Source: Zoogloea sp. (GTDB lineage Bacteria; Pseudomonadota; Gammaproteobacteria; Burkholderiales; Rhodocyclaceae). From it: 44,088 bases of DNA. Shown here in pieces: positions 24,947 to 33,777 of the stretch. Each line of letters opens with the position of its first letter. The stretch's first letter is position 1. The stretch spans positions 1-44,088 of the forward strand of contig NZ_JAFLDT010000028.1 of assembly GCF_017302315.1 (NCBI RefSeq). Direction: 5' to 3'. Position numbers and translations under genes: made by a program. The notes below the pieces were generated by a model. The model saw only the letters and a list, made by a program, of their open reading frames with translations. It searched no databases and was not told where the DNA came from.

Positions 24947-25304
24947 ACCCGTAACGCAGGTTACGCCTCGCCCGTTGCGGTTAGGTGACATCTCCATTTC
25001 TGGCATGGGCGTCCCCATTGGCAGATCCCGCGATGATCTCTCACCGCCTCAATACGCGCCCCGCCGATGTGATTGGGATTGCTTTCTGACACTTGGATAA
25101 ATGCGATCAAATCCAGTGTGAAAACAAGCGTGTCGGCAGGCCCGATAGGCGCTTGGGCAGTGGCAGCGCCAATGGCTCCCCAATTTGAGCGTGATAAACT
25201 TGACGGCATGCGGAGTGCTTTCACAGCGGCCTTGAAAAAACTGCGGCCGAGGCGTAAGTAGTCTCTTTACCGATCCCTGCCCCTTTGGCAGGCAACTTCA
25301 AACC
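24947..25304. other. Gene-free stretch with a palindrome
   Basis: These 358 bases separate the coiled-coil gene from the MBL-fold gene. Directly after the stop, CGTAACgcagGTTACG (24950-24965) forms a small hairpin that may serve as a terminator. The rest is more AT-rich than its surroundings and contains a 62-codon frame from TTG 25073 to 25261 ending in ALKKLRPRRK. It lacks a ribosome site and a recognisable motif, so I do not call it a gene. It may be the decayed end of an inserted gene. Confidence 0.4.
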
Positions 25305-25946
25305 ATGCTCAGATACCAGATCGTTCCCGTCACTCCGTTTGAACAGAACTGCTCGATCCTGTGGTGCGACAAGACCCTAAGAGCGGCGGTCGTGGACCCG
25401 GGCGGCAACCCCGAGCGCATTTTGAAGGCGATCGACACCCTTGGCGTAAGGATCGAGCTGATCCTCCTGACCCACGGTCACATCGATCACGCCGGTGGTA
25501 CCGCGAGCCTGGCGAGGCAGCTGGGCGTTCCCATTGAGGGGCCCGAGAAAGGCGACGCCTTCTGGATCGACGATCTGCCCAAGCAGAGCAAGATGTTCGG
25601 CTTTCCCCATGTCGAGGCATTCACGCCGGATCGCTGGCTGTCGGACGGCGACGTGGTCCACGTGGGCGAGGAAAGCCTGTCGGTGATTCATTGCCCAGGC
25701 CACACGCCGGGCCACGTGGTGTTCTTCAGCAATTCGGCGAGACTGGCCGTGGTGGGTGATGTGCTCTTTGCCGGGTCGATCGGACGGACGGATTTTCCCC
25801 GGGGCAACCACAAGGATCTGATCAATTCGATCCGGCAAAAACTGTGGCCCCTGGGCAACGATGTGAGTTTCATTCCCGGTCATGGGCCGATGTCAAACTT
25901 CGGCGAAGAGCGGGACAGCAATCCGTATGTGGGTGATTACGCGTAA
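25305..25946 (+). CDS. MBL-fold hydrolase, YcbL/glyoxalase-II-like
   Basis: The 213-aa enzyme has the metallo-beta-lactamase metal motif LLTHGHIDHAGG (His57, His59, Asp61, His62), a second histidine in HCPGHTPGHVVF, an Asp in VVGDVLFAGSIGRTDFP and a third His in FIPGHGPMSNFG. This set matches the short glyoxalase-II-like family (YcbL), which hydrolyses thioesters such as S-lactoylglutathione; the precise substrate cannot be read from sequence. All metal ligands are present. Confidence 0.9.
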   Translation: MLRYQIVPVTPFEQNCSILWCDKTLRAAVVDPGGNPERILKAIDTLGVRIELILLTHGHIDHAGGTASLARQLGVPIEGPEKGDAFWIDDLPKQSKMFGFPHVEAFTPDRWLSDGDVVHVGEESLSVIHCPGHTPGHVVFFSNSARLAVVGDVLFAGSIGRTDFPRGNHKDLINSIRQKLWPLGNDVSFIPGHGPMSNFGEERDSNPYVGDYA

Positions 25947-26031
25947 ATGCGCCGCTGGGGATTTCAGCCGGTCAATGCCGGCGTGCATTCCCGAATGGCA
26001 TGCTTCAATTTCTCGATAAAGGTAAACCAGC

Positions 26032-26760
26032 GTGCGATTAGCTATTCTCGAAGACGACCCGGCCCAAATGGAAGTGCTGACCGGCTGGCTGAGGGACGCC
26101 GGGCACGACGTGCATGGCTTTGGGCTGGCCCGCGAATTGATGCGGGTCGCCAGCCGTGAGAGTTTTGACCTCTTCCTGGTGGATTGGGTGCTGCCCGACC
26201 TGACCGGTGAGCAGGTGCTGCGCTGGCTGCGGGTGGAGCGGGGCAATGACACCCCGGCCATCTTCATTACCTCCCGGGATGCGGAAGAGGATATTGCCAA
26301 CGCCTTCAGTGCCGGTGCCGATGATTACCTCATCAAACCGCCCCGCCGCATCGAACTGCTGTCGCGCATCGAGGCCGTGCTGCGTCGGGCCCAGCCTCGC
26401 AACACCAACCAGACCCTGACGGTGGCGCCCTATCATTTCGACCTGGTCAAGAAGTCCCTGTCGATTGATGGCGTGGCGGTGGAGATGACCGACAAGGAGT
26501 TCGAGCTGGCCGCCTTCCTGTTCCGCAACCTCGGTCGCCTGCTGTCGCGGGGTCATCTGCTGGAGGCGGTGTGGGGACGCAACCCCGATCTGGCAACGCG
26601 CACGGTGGATACCCATATCAGCCGCGTGCGCAGCAAACTCAATCTGCGCCCCGAAAACGGCTTCCGCCTGACCCCGACCTACAACTTCGGCTATCGGCTG
26701 GAGAAGATCGACCCATCCGAATCGTCGACCCTCGGCGAGGCCGCGATGTCGCCAGCCTGA
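26032..26760 (+). CDS. OmpR-family response regulator, likely partner of the CHASE2 kinase
   Basis: GTG 26032 starts a 242-aa regulator: receiver domain with LAILEDDPAQME, phospho-acceptor Asp in LFLVDWVLPDLTG and Lys in YLIKPPRRIEL, followed by a winged helix with MTDKEFELAAFLFRNLGRLL and TRTVDTHISRVRSKLNLRPE. It lies a few hundred bases upstream of a FecR-domain protein and a CHASE2 histidine kinase, a set that occurs together in betaproteobacteria, and only the inverted mscL separates them. It is probably the kinase's cognate regulator; this is inference from position. Confidence 0.9.
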   Translation: MRLAILEDDPAQMEVLTGWLRDAGHDVHGFGLARELMRVASRESFDLFLVDWVLPDLTGEQVLRWLRVERGNDTPAIFITSRDAEEDIANAFSAGADDYLIKPPRRIELLSRIEAVLRRAQPRNTNQTLTVAPYHFDLVKKSLSIDGVAVEMTDKEFELAAFLFRNLGRLLSRGHLLEAVWGRNPDLATRTVDTHISRVRSKLNLRPENGFRLTPTYNFGYRLEKIDPSESSTLGEAAMSPA

Positions 26761-26767
26761 CCGCTTC

Positions 26768-26789
26768 GGGGGCCCGGTCGCGGGCCCCC
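26768..26789. terminator. Strong hairpin between convergent regulator and mscL
   Basis: GGGGGCCC (26768-26775) and GGGCCCCC (26782-26789) form a perfect 8-bp GC stem with a 6-base loop in the 41-base gap between two convergent genes. It can terminate transcription from both sides, although no T-run follows. Confidence 0.65.
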
Positions 26790-26801
26790 GGCTTCGCGCG
26801 C

Positions 26802-27224
26802 TTACTTCTTCAGCGCGTCACGGATTTCCCGCAGCAGCTTCACGTCTTCCGGTTCGGCAGGGGGCGCCTCGGGCGCCGGTGCCGGCTCATCCCGCTTGAG
26901 CTTGTTCATGGCCTTGATGGCCACGAAAATAGCCAGGGCGACGATGGTGAAATCAATGATCGAATTGACAAAGACACCGTACTTGAACAAAGGCGCACCG
27001 GCCTTTTCGGCGGCCTCCATGGTTTCGAAGGTCTTGTCGCCCAGATTGATGTAGAGGTGCTTGAAATCGACGCCCCCCAGGAGCTTGCCGATCACGGGCA
27101 TCAGCATGTCCTTGACAAGGGAATCGACGATTTTCTGGAAGGCTCCGCCGATGATGACGCCGACCGCCAGATCGACGACGTTGCCCTTCATTGCAAATTC
27201 CTTGAATTCCTGGATGAAGCTCAT
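26802..27224 (-). CDS. mscL: Large-conductance mechanosensitive channel MscL
   Basis: The 140-aa protein has the MscL layout: N-terminal amphipathic helix [20 protein letters not shown], the first pore helix [20 protein letters not shown], a periplasmic loop, the second helix [20 protein letters not shown], and the cytoplasmic helix [17 protein letters not shown]. It opens under membrane tension to release osmolytes. AAGGAAAA precedes the ATG on the minus strand. It interrupts an otherwise forward regulator-FecR-kinase set. The channel is common near osmotic and K+ genes, but here that may be chance. Confidence 0.97.
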   Translation of the reverse strand: MSFIQEFKEFAMKGNVVDLAVGVIIGGAFQKIVDSLVKDMLMPVIGKLLGGVDFKHLYINLGDKTFETMEAAEKAGAPLFKYGVFVNSIIDFTIVALAIFVAIKAMNKLKRDEPAPAPEAPPAEPEDVKLLREIRDALKK

Positions 27225-27443
27225 GGGTTTTCCTTTAAGACGGGTTGAAGAGGGGAAGAAACAAGATCATGCCCAATGGGGGGAGTCGGGATGTCTGTGG
27301 CGCATGATAGAACTCCCAAGCACATGCATCGTTATGGAATTGACACCGGAGGATGCAGTTCTCGCCTATTTTGCGATGTTTTGCACCCTGCGCCGGACCG
27401 GGAACTAATATAGTTGCCCAAACTCTGCAGAAAGACCTTTCCC

Positions 27444-29024
27444 GTGGCACGTCATTCCGTCCCTCTCCTGGCTACCGCCCTTGGCTTGGCGCTTGCCGGC
27501 CCCGGTGTCCACGCAGCGGATCTGGAAATCGTCTACACCACCCGCGCGGGCGACACCTTGATCGGCCTGGAGCGCCAGTATCTGTCCGCTCCCTTCGGAT
27601 GGAAGGGGCTCAAGGCACTCAACCGCATCGGCAACCCGATGCGTCTGCCCATCGGCACGCCCCTGCGCATTCCGGAAAACTGGCTGCGGGCCCAGCCTCA
27701 CACGGCCCGGGTCGTAGCAGTGAGCGGCGACGTCACCATGGACGGGAAGCCCCTGGACCCGGACACCCGGGTGTCCGCCGGCGCCATCCTGCGTACGGGT
27801 GAAGGAGGCTTTGTGACCCTTGCGCTGCCCGATGAGTCCCGCCTTACCGTTCAGCCCGGCAGTCAGGCGCGCTTGGAAAAGGTACAGAGTTTCCACGGCC
27901 TGCCCGGTCAGAACACCCGGATTCACCTTGAACAAGGACGCATCGAGTCCTCCGTGGCGCCCCAACGCGGCCCGGCCGCCCGCTATCAGATCCGCACGCC
28001 GTCGGCCACGCTCAGCGTTCGCGGTACGGCCTTCCGGGCCGGGGCAGACCCGGATGCAGGCACGGCCCAGGCCGAGGTCACGGCGGGCGAGGTCGGCATG
28101 CGCAATGCCACAGCGGCGGATGCCACAGCCCTTCCGGCGGGTTTTGGGGTCGTTGCACGGGCGGGCGCCCCGATTCCCGCGCCACGAGCCCTGCTGCCAG
28201 CGCCTGCCCTGGATGACGTGCCTGCGCTGTTCCAGCGGATCACCATGGACATTCCCTTCCCCCCGATCGCAAAGGCGGTGGCCTACCGGGCCCAGATTGC
28301 CCGCGACGAGGCCTTCGGCGACGTGGTGGCAACAGGTGTCTTTGCGACCCCGCGGGCGCGATTCACCGATCTTCCCGACGGGGACTACCGGCTGCGCGTG
28401 CGTGCCATCGATGCGGACGGCCTGGAGGGCCGGGACGCCACCCGCGATATCGCACTGCGCGCCCGTCCGGAACCCCCGGAGGCCATCAGTGCCCCGCCGG
28501 GCGTCGTCGCGTGGTCAGCCCGACCCGACGCGTCGGGCTACCAGCTGCAGATTGCGGACGACAGCCGCTTTGCCCAGCCCGCCATTGACCACAAGGTGGA
28601 CGGGCTGCAGTCCATGCCGCCCCTGGGGCCGGGCCGCTATGCGTGGCGAATCGCCAGCCTGCGCACCGATGGCAAGCCGGGTCCGTGGAGCGATTCGCGG
28701 ACGCTGGACATCCGTCCGGCCCCGGGCCCTGCCACCGTCGAGCACTACAACAGACGCTTGCGTCTGGCCTGGGCCGGACGCCCCGGTCAGATCTACGACG
28801 TCCAACTGGCCCATGACGAGGCCTTCCAGGATCTCATCGTCGACCAGCGCATCGGGGAAGCCGCCCTGACCCTCCCTGAGCCAGACCCGGGCCGTTACCG
28901 ACTGCGCATCCGGGCCACCGACCCGGACGGCGGCGTCAGCCCCTGGTCGGGAATCCAGCATCTGCAGTCCCTCCACCTGCTGCCCGTTTGGAGCCTTTCG
29001 GCACCGGCAGTGAAGAATCCGTGA
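27444..29024 (+). CDS. LysM-FecR domain secreted protein
   Basis: The 526-aa protein has a signal peptide (MARHSVPLLATALGLALAGP), a LysM domain (IVYTTRAGDTLIGLERQYLS, about residues 23-70), a FecR domain (VVAVSGDVTMDGKPLDPDTR, RLTVQPGSQARLEK, LSVRGTAFRAG; about 78-205) and two or three fibronectin-type III-like repeats (about 255-500, FTDLPDGDYRLRVRAIDADG). GTG 27444 is chosen for the signal peptide; an earlier in-frame TTG at 27414 is possible. It likely acts in the periplasm as an accessory to the CHASE2 kinase whose start overlaps its stop (GTGA at 29021-29024). The ligand is unknown. Confidence 0.85.
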   Translation: MARHSVPLLATALGLALAGPGVHAADLEIVYTTRAGDTLIGLERQYLSAPFGWKGLKALNRIGNPMRLPIGTPLRIPENWLRAQPHTARVVAVSGDVTMDGKPLDPDTRVSAGAILRTGEGGFVTLALPDESRLTVQPGSQARLEKVQSFHGLPGQNTRIHLEQGRIESSVAPQRGPAARYQIRTPSATLSVRGTAFRAGADPDAGTAQAEVTAGEVGMRNATAADATALPAGFGVVARAGAPIPAPRALLPAPALDDVPALFQRITMDIPFPPIAKAVAYRAQIARDEAFGDVVATGVFATPRARFTDLPDGDYRLRVRAIDADGLEGRDATRDIALRARPEPPEAISAPPGVVAWSARPDASGYQLQIADDSRFAQPAIDHKVDGLQSMPPLGPGRYAWRIASLRTDGKPGPWSDSRTLDIRPAPGPATVEHYNRRLRLAWAGRPGQIYDVQLAHDEAFQDLIVDQRIGEAALTLPEPDPGRYRLRIRATDPDGGVSPWSGIQHLQSLHLLPVWSLSAPAVKNP

Positions 29025-31357
29025 GAGCACCGGCCTCCAGCCTGCATCGGCCGACCGTCGAGTGGTTCGCCGTCACCCTCTTGTGTGTGCTGCTGACCCT
29101 GGTCTCGGCGGTTGAGGGCTGGCTGTGGCGTATTGACCAAACCCTTTACGACGGGGTGTTGTCGGCGTGGACCCAGCCCGCCAGCGACGATGTGGTCATC
29201 GTCTCCATCGACGATGCCAGCCTCGCCAGCATCGGGCGCTGGCCCTGGTCCCGGCGCGTTCATGCTGCCCTCATCGACCTGGCCCGCGAGGCCGGAGCCC
29301 GGGCGATTGTCCTCGACCTGATCCTCGATGCCCCCAGCCAGGACGACCCCGGTGCCGACATGGCCCTGGCCCGCGCCATCCACCACCAGGGCCGGGTGGT
29401 GTTGCCGATGACCCAGGCCACCACGGGTGCCATGCTCTCCGGCGAGGTCCGTCCGCTTGATGTCTTCGCGGATGCCGCCGCCGCCATCGGCCACAGCCAG
29501 GTGGAATTCGACCCGGACGGCATCGCTCGCAGCGTCTACTTGTGGGAAGGCTTCGGTGCGGCCCGCCATCCCCAGCTCTCCCTCGCCCTGTTGCGCCTGC
29601 TCGAACCGGAAGCGGCAAACCGCTTTCCCCCTCCGCCCACCGGTGAAGGTCTTGACCATCAGCAATGGCAGCGCGCCGACTGGCTGCGCATGCCCTTCTC
29701 CGGCCCGCCCGGAACCTACACCCACTATTCCTACCAGGCCGTCCTGAGCGGTGAAGTCCCGCCGGAAGCGCTGCGTGGCAAGATCCTGCTGGTGGGTACC
29801 ACCGCCGCCGGCATGGGCGATGCGGTGCCCACCCCCACCTCCGGCCTGTCCCGTCCCATGCCCGGGGTCGAGGTGCAGGCCAACGTGTTCGATGCCCTGC
29901 GGCGCGGCGCGGCGGTCATGCCACTGTCGCCGTGGGTGTCGGCTGCCGTGGCAACGGTGATGGTGGTGGTGGTGATGCTGATCCTGCTTTACGCCGAAGC
30001 CCGCGCAGGCCTGCTGGCCTCGTTCATCCTCGGTGCCTCGGCAGTCCTGCTGGCCGGGCTCGGATTGCACCTGGGTGGCTGGTGGTTCGGCCCTGCCCCG
30101 GCTGTCCTGGGCTGCGTGCTGGCCTATCCCCTGTGGAGCTGGCGGCGCCTGGAGTCGGCCCAGCGTTACCTGGACGCCGAACTGATCGCCCTCGAACGTG
30201 AGGGCACGCCCCTTGGCCGGCCCGTCGACGAGGGCGGACGGACCGCCGCCGACCCCCTTGAGCGCCGCATCCACATCGTACGTCGGGCGGCCCAGCACCA
30301 GCGCGATGTACGCCGCTTCATCGCCGACACCCTCGAACACCTGCCCATCGGCGTGGTGGTGATTGACCAGATGGACCACGTCATCCTTCACAATGAGCGC
30401 GCACGCCACCTGCTGAGAGCCTTCCGCAACGATGCCCTGCTGAGCGCCCTGCGCGGCCTACCCTGGCCGACCTACCTGCCCATGCGGGATGGCCTGCCCG
30501 ACGTCAGCGGCTTTTCCGGCACCCGCCAGTTCGAACTCACCCCCGACAAGAAGCGCTACCTGCTGGTGTCGGTGGCCGATCTGTTCTCGGAGTCCAGCAA
30601 CCGCCCCGGACGGGTCATCGGCCTGGCGGATGTCACAACCATGCACGAAGCCCAGCGCAGCCGCGAGGACACCATGCATTTCCTGTCCCACGATCTGCGT
30701 GCGCCCCTCGCCTCCATCCTGACCCTGATCGATGGCTACCGGGACGATCCCGTCCTTCAAGCCGGACAGATCCCGCGCATTGCCCGCTATGCCCGCTCCG
30801 CCCTCGATCTGGCGGACGGTCTTTTCCGTCTGGTGCGGGCCGAAGGCTCCGATCCCAAGGACTTCGTTGAACTCGACCTGGCCGGCCTGGTGGATTCCGC
30901 CGCCGACGAAGTGTGGCCCCAGGCCAACGCCAGGGGTATCAACATCGACGTGGATTCCCGGGACGCCGAAAGGGAGGAGGCCATCATTCGCGGCGACTTC
31001 TCCCTGCTGCGGCGGGCGGTGATCAACCTGCTGACCAATGCGATCAAATACGGCAATGCCGGCAGCCGTGTGTCCGTGAGCCTGAAGGCTGAAGGTACGG
31101 ACTGGGTCATCCGGGTACGTGACCAGGGGGAGGGCATTCCTGCCGATGCCCTGCCACGGCTCTTCAAGCGCTTCAGCCGGATCATCGACGAGGGACGGGA
31201 CAAGCCCTCCGGTGTGGGTCTGGGCCTGATCATCGTCAAGACCGTGGCGGAACGCCATGGTGGCAACGTCACCGTGGATAGTCAGGTGGGAGTTGGAAGC
31301 ACCTTCGAGCTGCGCCTGCCCCTGCGCGGCCAGACGGCCGACGCGGTCGGCGTGTAA
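29021..31357 (+). CDS. CHASE2-domain sensor histidine kinase
   Basis: A GTG start overlapping the FecR stop encodes a 778-aa kinase: an N-terminal membrane helix, a periplasmic CHASE2 domain (about 45-305, with DDVVIVSIDDASLASIGRWP and LRGKILLVGTTAAGMGDAVP), three membrane helices (about 307-380), a PAS-like region (about 445-545), HisKA with MHFLSHDLRAPLASILTLID, and HATPase_c with NLLTNAIKYGN and GVGLGLIIVKTVAERHGG. CHASE2 is an extracellular sensor whose ligands are unknown. It probably signals through the OmpR-type regulator at 26032. The family length and the catalytic residues are intact. Confidence 0.93.
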   Translation: MRAPASSLHRPTVEWFAVTLLCVLLTLVSAVEGWLWRIDQTLYDGVLSAWTQPASDDVVIVSIDDASLASIGRWPWSRRVHAALIDLAREAGARAIVLDLILDAPSQDDPGADMALARAIHHQGRVVLPMTQATTGAMLSGEVRPLDVFADAAAAIGHSQVEFDPDGIARSVYLWEGFGAARHPQLSLALLRLLEPEAANRFPPPPTGEGLDHQQWQRADWLRMPFSGPPGTYTHYSYQAVLSGEVPPEALRGKILLVGTTAAGMGDAVPTPTSGLSRPMPGVEVQANVFDALRRGAAVMPLSPWVSAAVATVMVVVVMLILLYAEARAGLLASFILGASAVLLAGLGLHLGGWWFGPAPAVLGCVLAYPLWSWRRLESAQRYLDAELIALEREGTPLGRPVDEGGRTAADPLERRIHIVRRAAQHQRDVRRFIADTLEHLPIGVVVIDQMDHVILHNERARHLLRAFRNDALLSALRGLPWPTYLPMRDGLPDVSGFSGTRQFELTPDKKRYLLVSVADLFSESSNRPGRVIGLADVTTMHEAQRSREDTMHFLSHDLRAPLASILTLIDGYRDDPVLQAGQIPRIARYARSALDLADGLFRLVRAEGSDPKDFVELDLAGLVDSAADEVWPQANARGINIDVDSRDAEREEAIIRGDFSLLRRAVINLLTNAIKYGNAGSRVSVSLKAEGTDWVIRVRDQGEGIPADALPRLFKRFSRIIDEGRDKPSGVGLGLIIVKTVAERHGGNVTVDSQVGVGSTFELRLPLRGQTADAVGV

Positions 31358-31402
31358 GCACCCTGAGGTAAGATCGGCGCATCGGTCATGGGATTGCCTG
31401 AC

Positions 31403-33691
31403 ATGCGATTCAAATACCTCAAGTATCTGGCCTTCGCGCTGGGCGGGCTGAGCACCGTCATCGCCGCCGGAGCCCTGTATCTCCATGCCACCTTCGATGG
31501 CTTGCGCCTGGCAGGTGAGCTGGCGCACTTCGCCAAGCAGCGCTATCAGCGCACCCTGCGCATCGAAGGGCCAGTAGAGCTGTCCATGTTTCCCCGACTC
31601 CGGCTGCAGCTACCCGCCGGCACCCTGTCGGGGCGCAACAGCACCAGCGAGTTCATGGGCTTTGAGCAGGCCAGCGTCAGCGTGCGCCTGCTGCCCCTGC
31701 TTACCCGGCGCGTGGTGGTGGAGCGGGTCGAGATCGACGGACTGCGCATGGCACTGCTCCGCGACAAGGCGGGCAAGCTCAATGCTGCGGATCTCCTTGG
31801 CACCGAAGACAACAACGCTCCCCCACCCTCCGGCAACGATCCCTTTGACCTGGACATTCGCGCCCTGGCGATCCAGCGGGGGGCGATCACCTGGACGGAC
31901 GAACGGGCTGGCCGACAGCTCGCGCTTTCCGATCTCTCCATCGAGACCGGGCGCCTCGGCCAGACCGCCGACGGCCGGGTCAATGCCAGCGCCCGCCTGA
32001 CCCGGGCCGAACCCGCCACCGACATGCACCTGGACCTGGAAAGCGCCTACCGCGTGGGCGAAAGCGACGGCCCCCTCCGCCTGCGTCAGCTACGTGTGAC
32101 CGCCCGGGGCCATCTGGCAGGCTGGCAGGCCCTCGACGCGGAAAGCACCCTGTCGGAGCTGGAATGGGCGGACGACGGCCCTTCGAGCATCCAGGGCGGC
32201 AGCCTGCAGGTGCGCGGCAAGAGCACGGGCGGGCCTTTCGAACTCCGTGCCAATGCGCCTCGCCTGGCCCTCACCCCCACCGGCCCTGAGGCCGAAAGCA
32301 TCGATGCCAGCCTGCGCCTGGATGGCAAGCTGCGGGGCGGCAGCGTTCGTCTGCGCCTGACCGACCTGCAGCCCGCCGACGGCGGCCTGATGGGTGGCAA
32401 GCTGGCGACCGATCTTGATCTGCGCATGGCCAGCGGCCGCCTTGCCGGCAACCTTGCCGGCCCGATCCGATGGCGTGCAGCCAACCGCCAGCTCGACTTG
32501 CCGAGTCTGGCCGGGGATCTGAACTTCTCGCCCGCTCGCCCCGGCACAAGCCTGCTCAAGTTCGCCAGCGAAGCCGACGCCCGGGTCGATCTGCAGCGCA
32601 ATAGTGCGGGCGGCCACTTCACACTGCGCTCGGCGCAGCAACAGGCCAAAGGTAGCTGGACCCTGCCCCGGCTCGACGCTGCTGCCATCGGCTTCGAGAT
32701 CGATGTCAATCGGCTGGATGCGGATGCGCTCCTGGCCACCCAGCCCGCGCGTGGCCCCGCCACCGACAAGGCCGAAAACGACCGCTTCGACCTGTCGGCG
32801 CTGCACGGGCTGGATCTGGATGGCACGATCCGCTTCGGCCACCTGAAGTTGGCTGGCCTGAAGCTGGAACAGGTCAAACTGCCCATCAGCCTGCACGGCG
32901 GGCGGCTGGTGTCTGCCGGCCATAGCCTGTCCCTGTACGGCGGCAGCCTGGAAGGCAGCCTCAACATCGCGGCGGATGACGGCCGGGCAAGCTATCGGGC
33001 TTACCTGCAGAACGCCGACCTGGCCCCCCTGCTCGTGGATTTCGGTGCCCGGCAAAAAGTCGCCGGGACCGCCAATTTCTTCGTCGACGTGAGCAGCAAA
33101 GCCGAAAGCCACAGCAGCCTGCTGCGCGACCTGCAGGGCCTGGCACGCCTGCGATTGAAAGGCGGCAGCGTACCCGGCATCGACATCGGTCAGGCGATCC
33201 GGGAATGGCGCGGTCCGCTCGGCGCCCGCCAGGGTGCCCGGCGCGCCCACCGGGAGCGGGAGTCGACAGCGGTGGGAGAACTCACCGCCAGCTTCCGGAT
33301 TGACGGCGGAGTCGCCCGCAGCACCGACCTGAAAGCCGAGAGCGGCATGCTGCGGATCAGCGGTGCGGGCGAGATCAGTCTGCCCCAGCGGCAGATCGAC
33401 TACCTGACCCGGGTGACACTCCTCGTTATCCCCGTAGGGCCGGACAGCGGCCCTCTGGCCAGCCTGCGCGGCGTGACTCTGCCGATCCGGATCAAGGGTC
33501 CCTTCGACGGTCCGTACTGGCACCTGGAGCCGGGTGCGAACCTGCCGTCTGCCGCGCTCAGCGCCGGTCGGGCGGCCGTCCGCAGCCTGCCCCGGGTGAT
33601 TCCCAAGAGCGTGACCCAAGCGGTCGGCCGGGTTGTGAAGAAGGCCGTACCCACCCCCGAAAAGGCGGCGGAAGAGGCCGTTTCGGAGTAA
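31403..33691 (+). CDS. AsmA-family inner-membrane-anchored protein
   Basis: The 762-aa product starts MRFKYLKYLAFALGGLSTVI, a membrane anchor with a basic N-terminus, and has the AsmA N-terminal region LRIEGPVELSMFPRLRLQLP and RVEIDGLRMALLRDKAGKLN. The C-terminal part contains SSLLRDLQGLARLRLKGGSV and PIRIKGPFDGPYWHLEP, as in the AsmA-like C-terminal domain. Such proteins bridge the periplasm and affect outer-membrane lipid supply. An in-frame ATG at 31388 is an alternative; neither has a good ribosome site. It starts 45 bases after the kinase stop. Confidence 0.88.
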   Translation: MRFKYLKYLAFALGGLSTVIAAGALYLHATFDGLRLAGELAHFAKQRYQRTLRIEGPVELSMFPRLRLQLPAGTLSGRNSTSEFMGFEQASVSVRLLPLLTRRVVVERVEIDGLRMALLRDKAGKLNAADLLGTEDNNAPPPSGNDPFDLDIRALAIQRGAITWTDERAGRQLALSDLSIETGRLGQTADGRVNASARLTRAEPATDMHLDLESAYRVGESDGPLRLRQLRVTARGHLAGWQALDAESTLSELEWADDGPSSIQGGSLQVRGKSTGGPFELRANAPRLALTPTGPEAESIDASLRLDGKLRGGSVRLRLTDLQPADGGLMGGKLATDLDLRMASGRLAGNLAGPIRWRAANRQLDLPSLAGDLNFSPARPGTSLLKFASEADARVDLQRNSAGGHFTLRSAQQQAKGSWTLPRLDAAAIGFEIDVNRLDADALLATQPARGPATDKAENDRFDLSALHGLDLDGTIRFGHLKLAGLKLEQVKLPISLHGGRLVSAGHSLSLYGGSLEGSLNIAADDGRASYRAYLQNADLAPLLVDFGARQKVAGTANFFVDVSSKAESHSSLLRDLQGLARLRLKGGSVPGIDIGQAIREWRGPLGARQGARRAHRERESTAVGELTASFRIDGGVARSTDLKAESGMLRISGAGEISLPQRQIDYLTRVTLLVIPVGPDSGPLASLRGVTLPIRIKGPFDGPYWHLEPGANLPSAALSAGRAAVRSLPRVIPKSVTQAVGRVVKKAVPTPEKAAEEAVSE

Positions 33692-33777
33692 GCCCCCCAC
33701 TGTTGTCCTGCCTGCCGCATGCTAGATTGCCAGCCGCAGCACCCCGATACCTACAAGACAAGCCAGGAGACAGCAAC

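Noticed and set aside
25073-25261. A 62-codon frame starting at TTG
   Set aside because: No ribosome site, no recognisable motif and an in-frame stop immediately before it; kept only as a note on the gap.
28895-30409. A 504-codon antisense frame over the FecR and CHASE2 genes
   Set aside because: It is a shadow of two well-supported genes and has low-complexity composition.
32090-33700. A 536-codon antisense frame over the AsmA gene
   Set aside because: It is a shadow; the forward AsmA frame has clear domain motifs.
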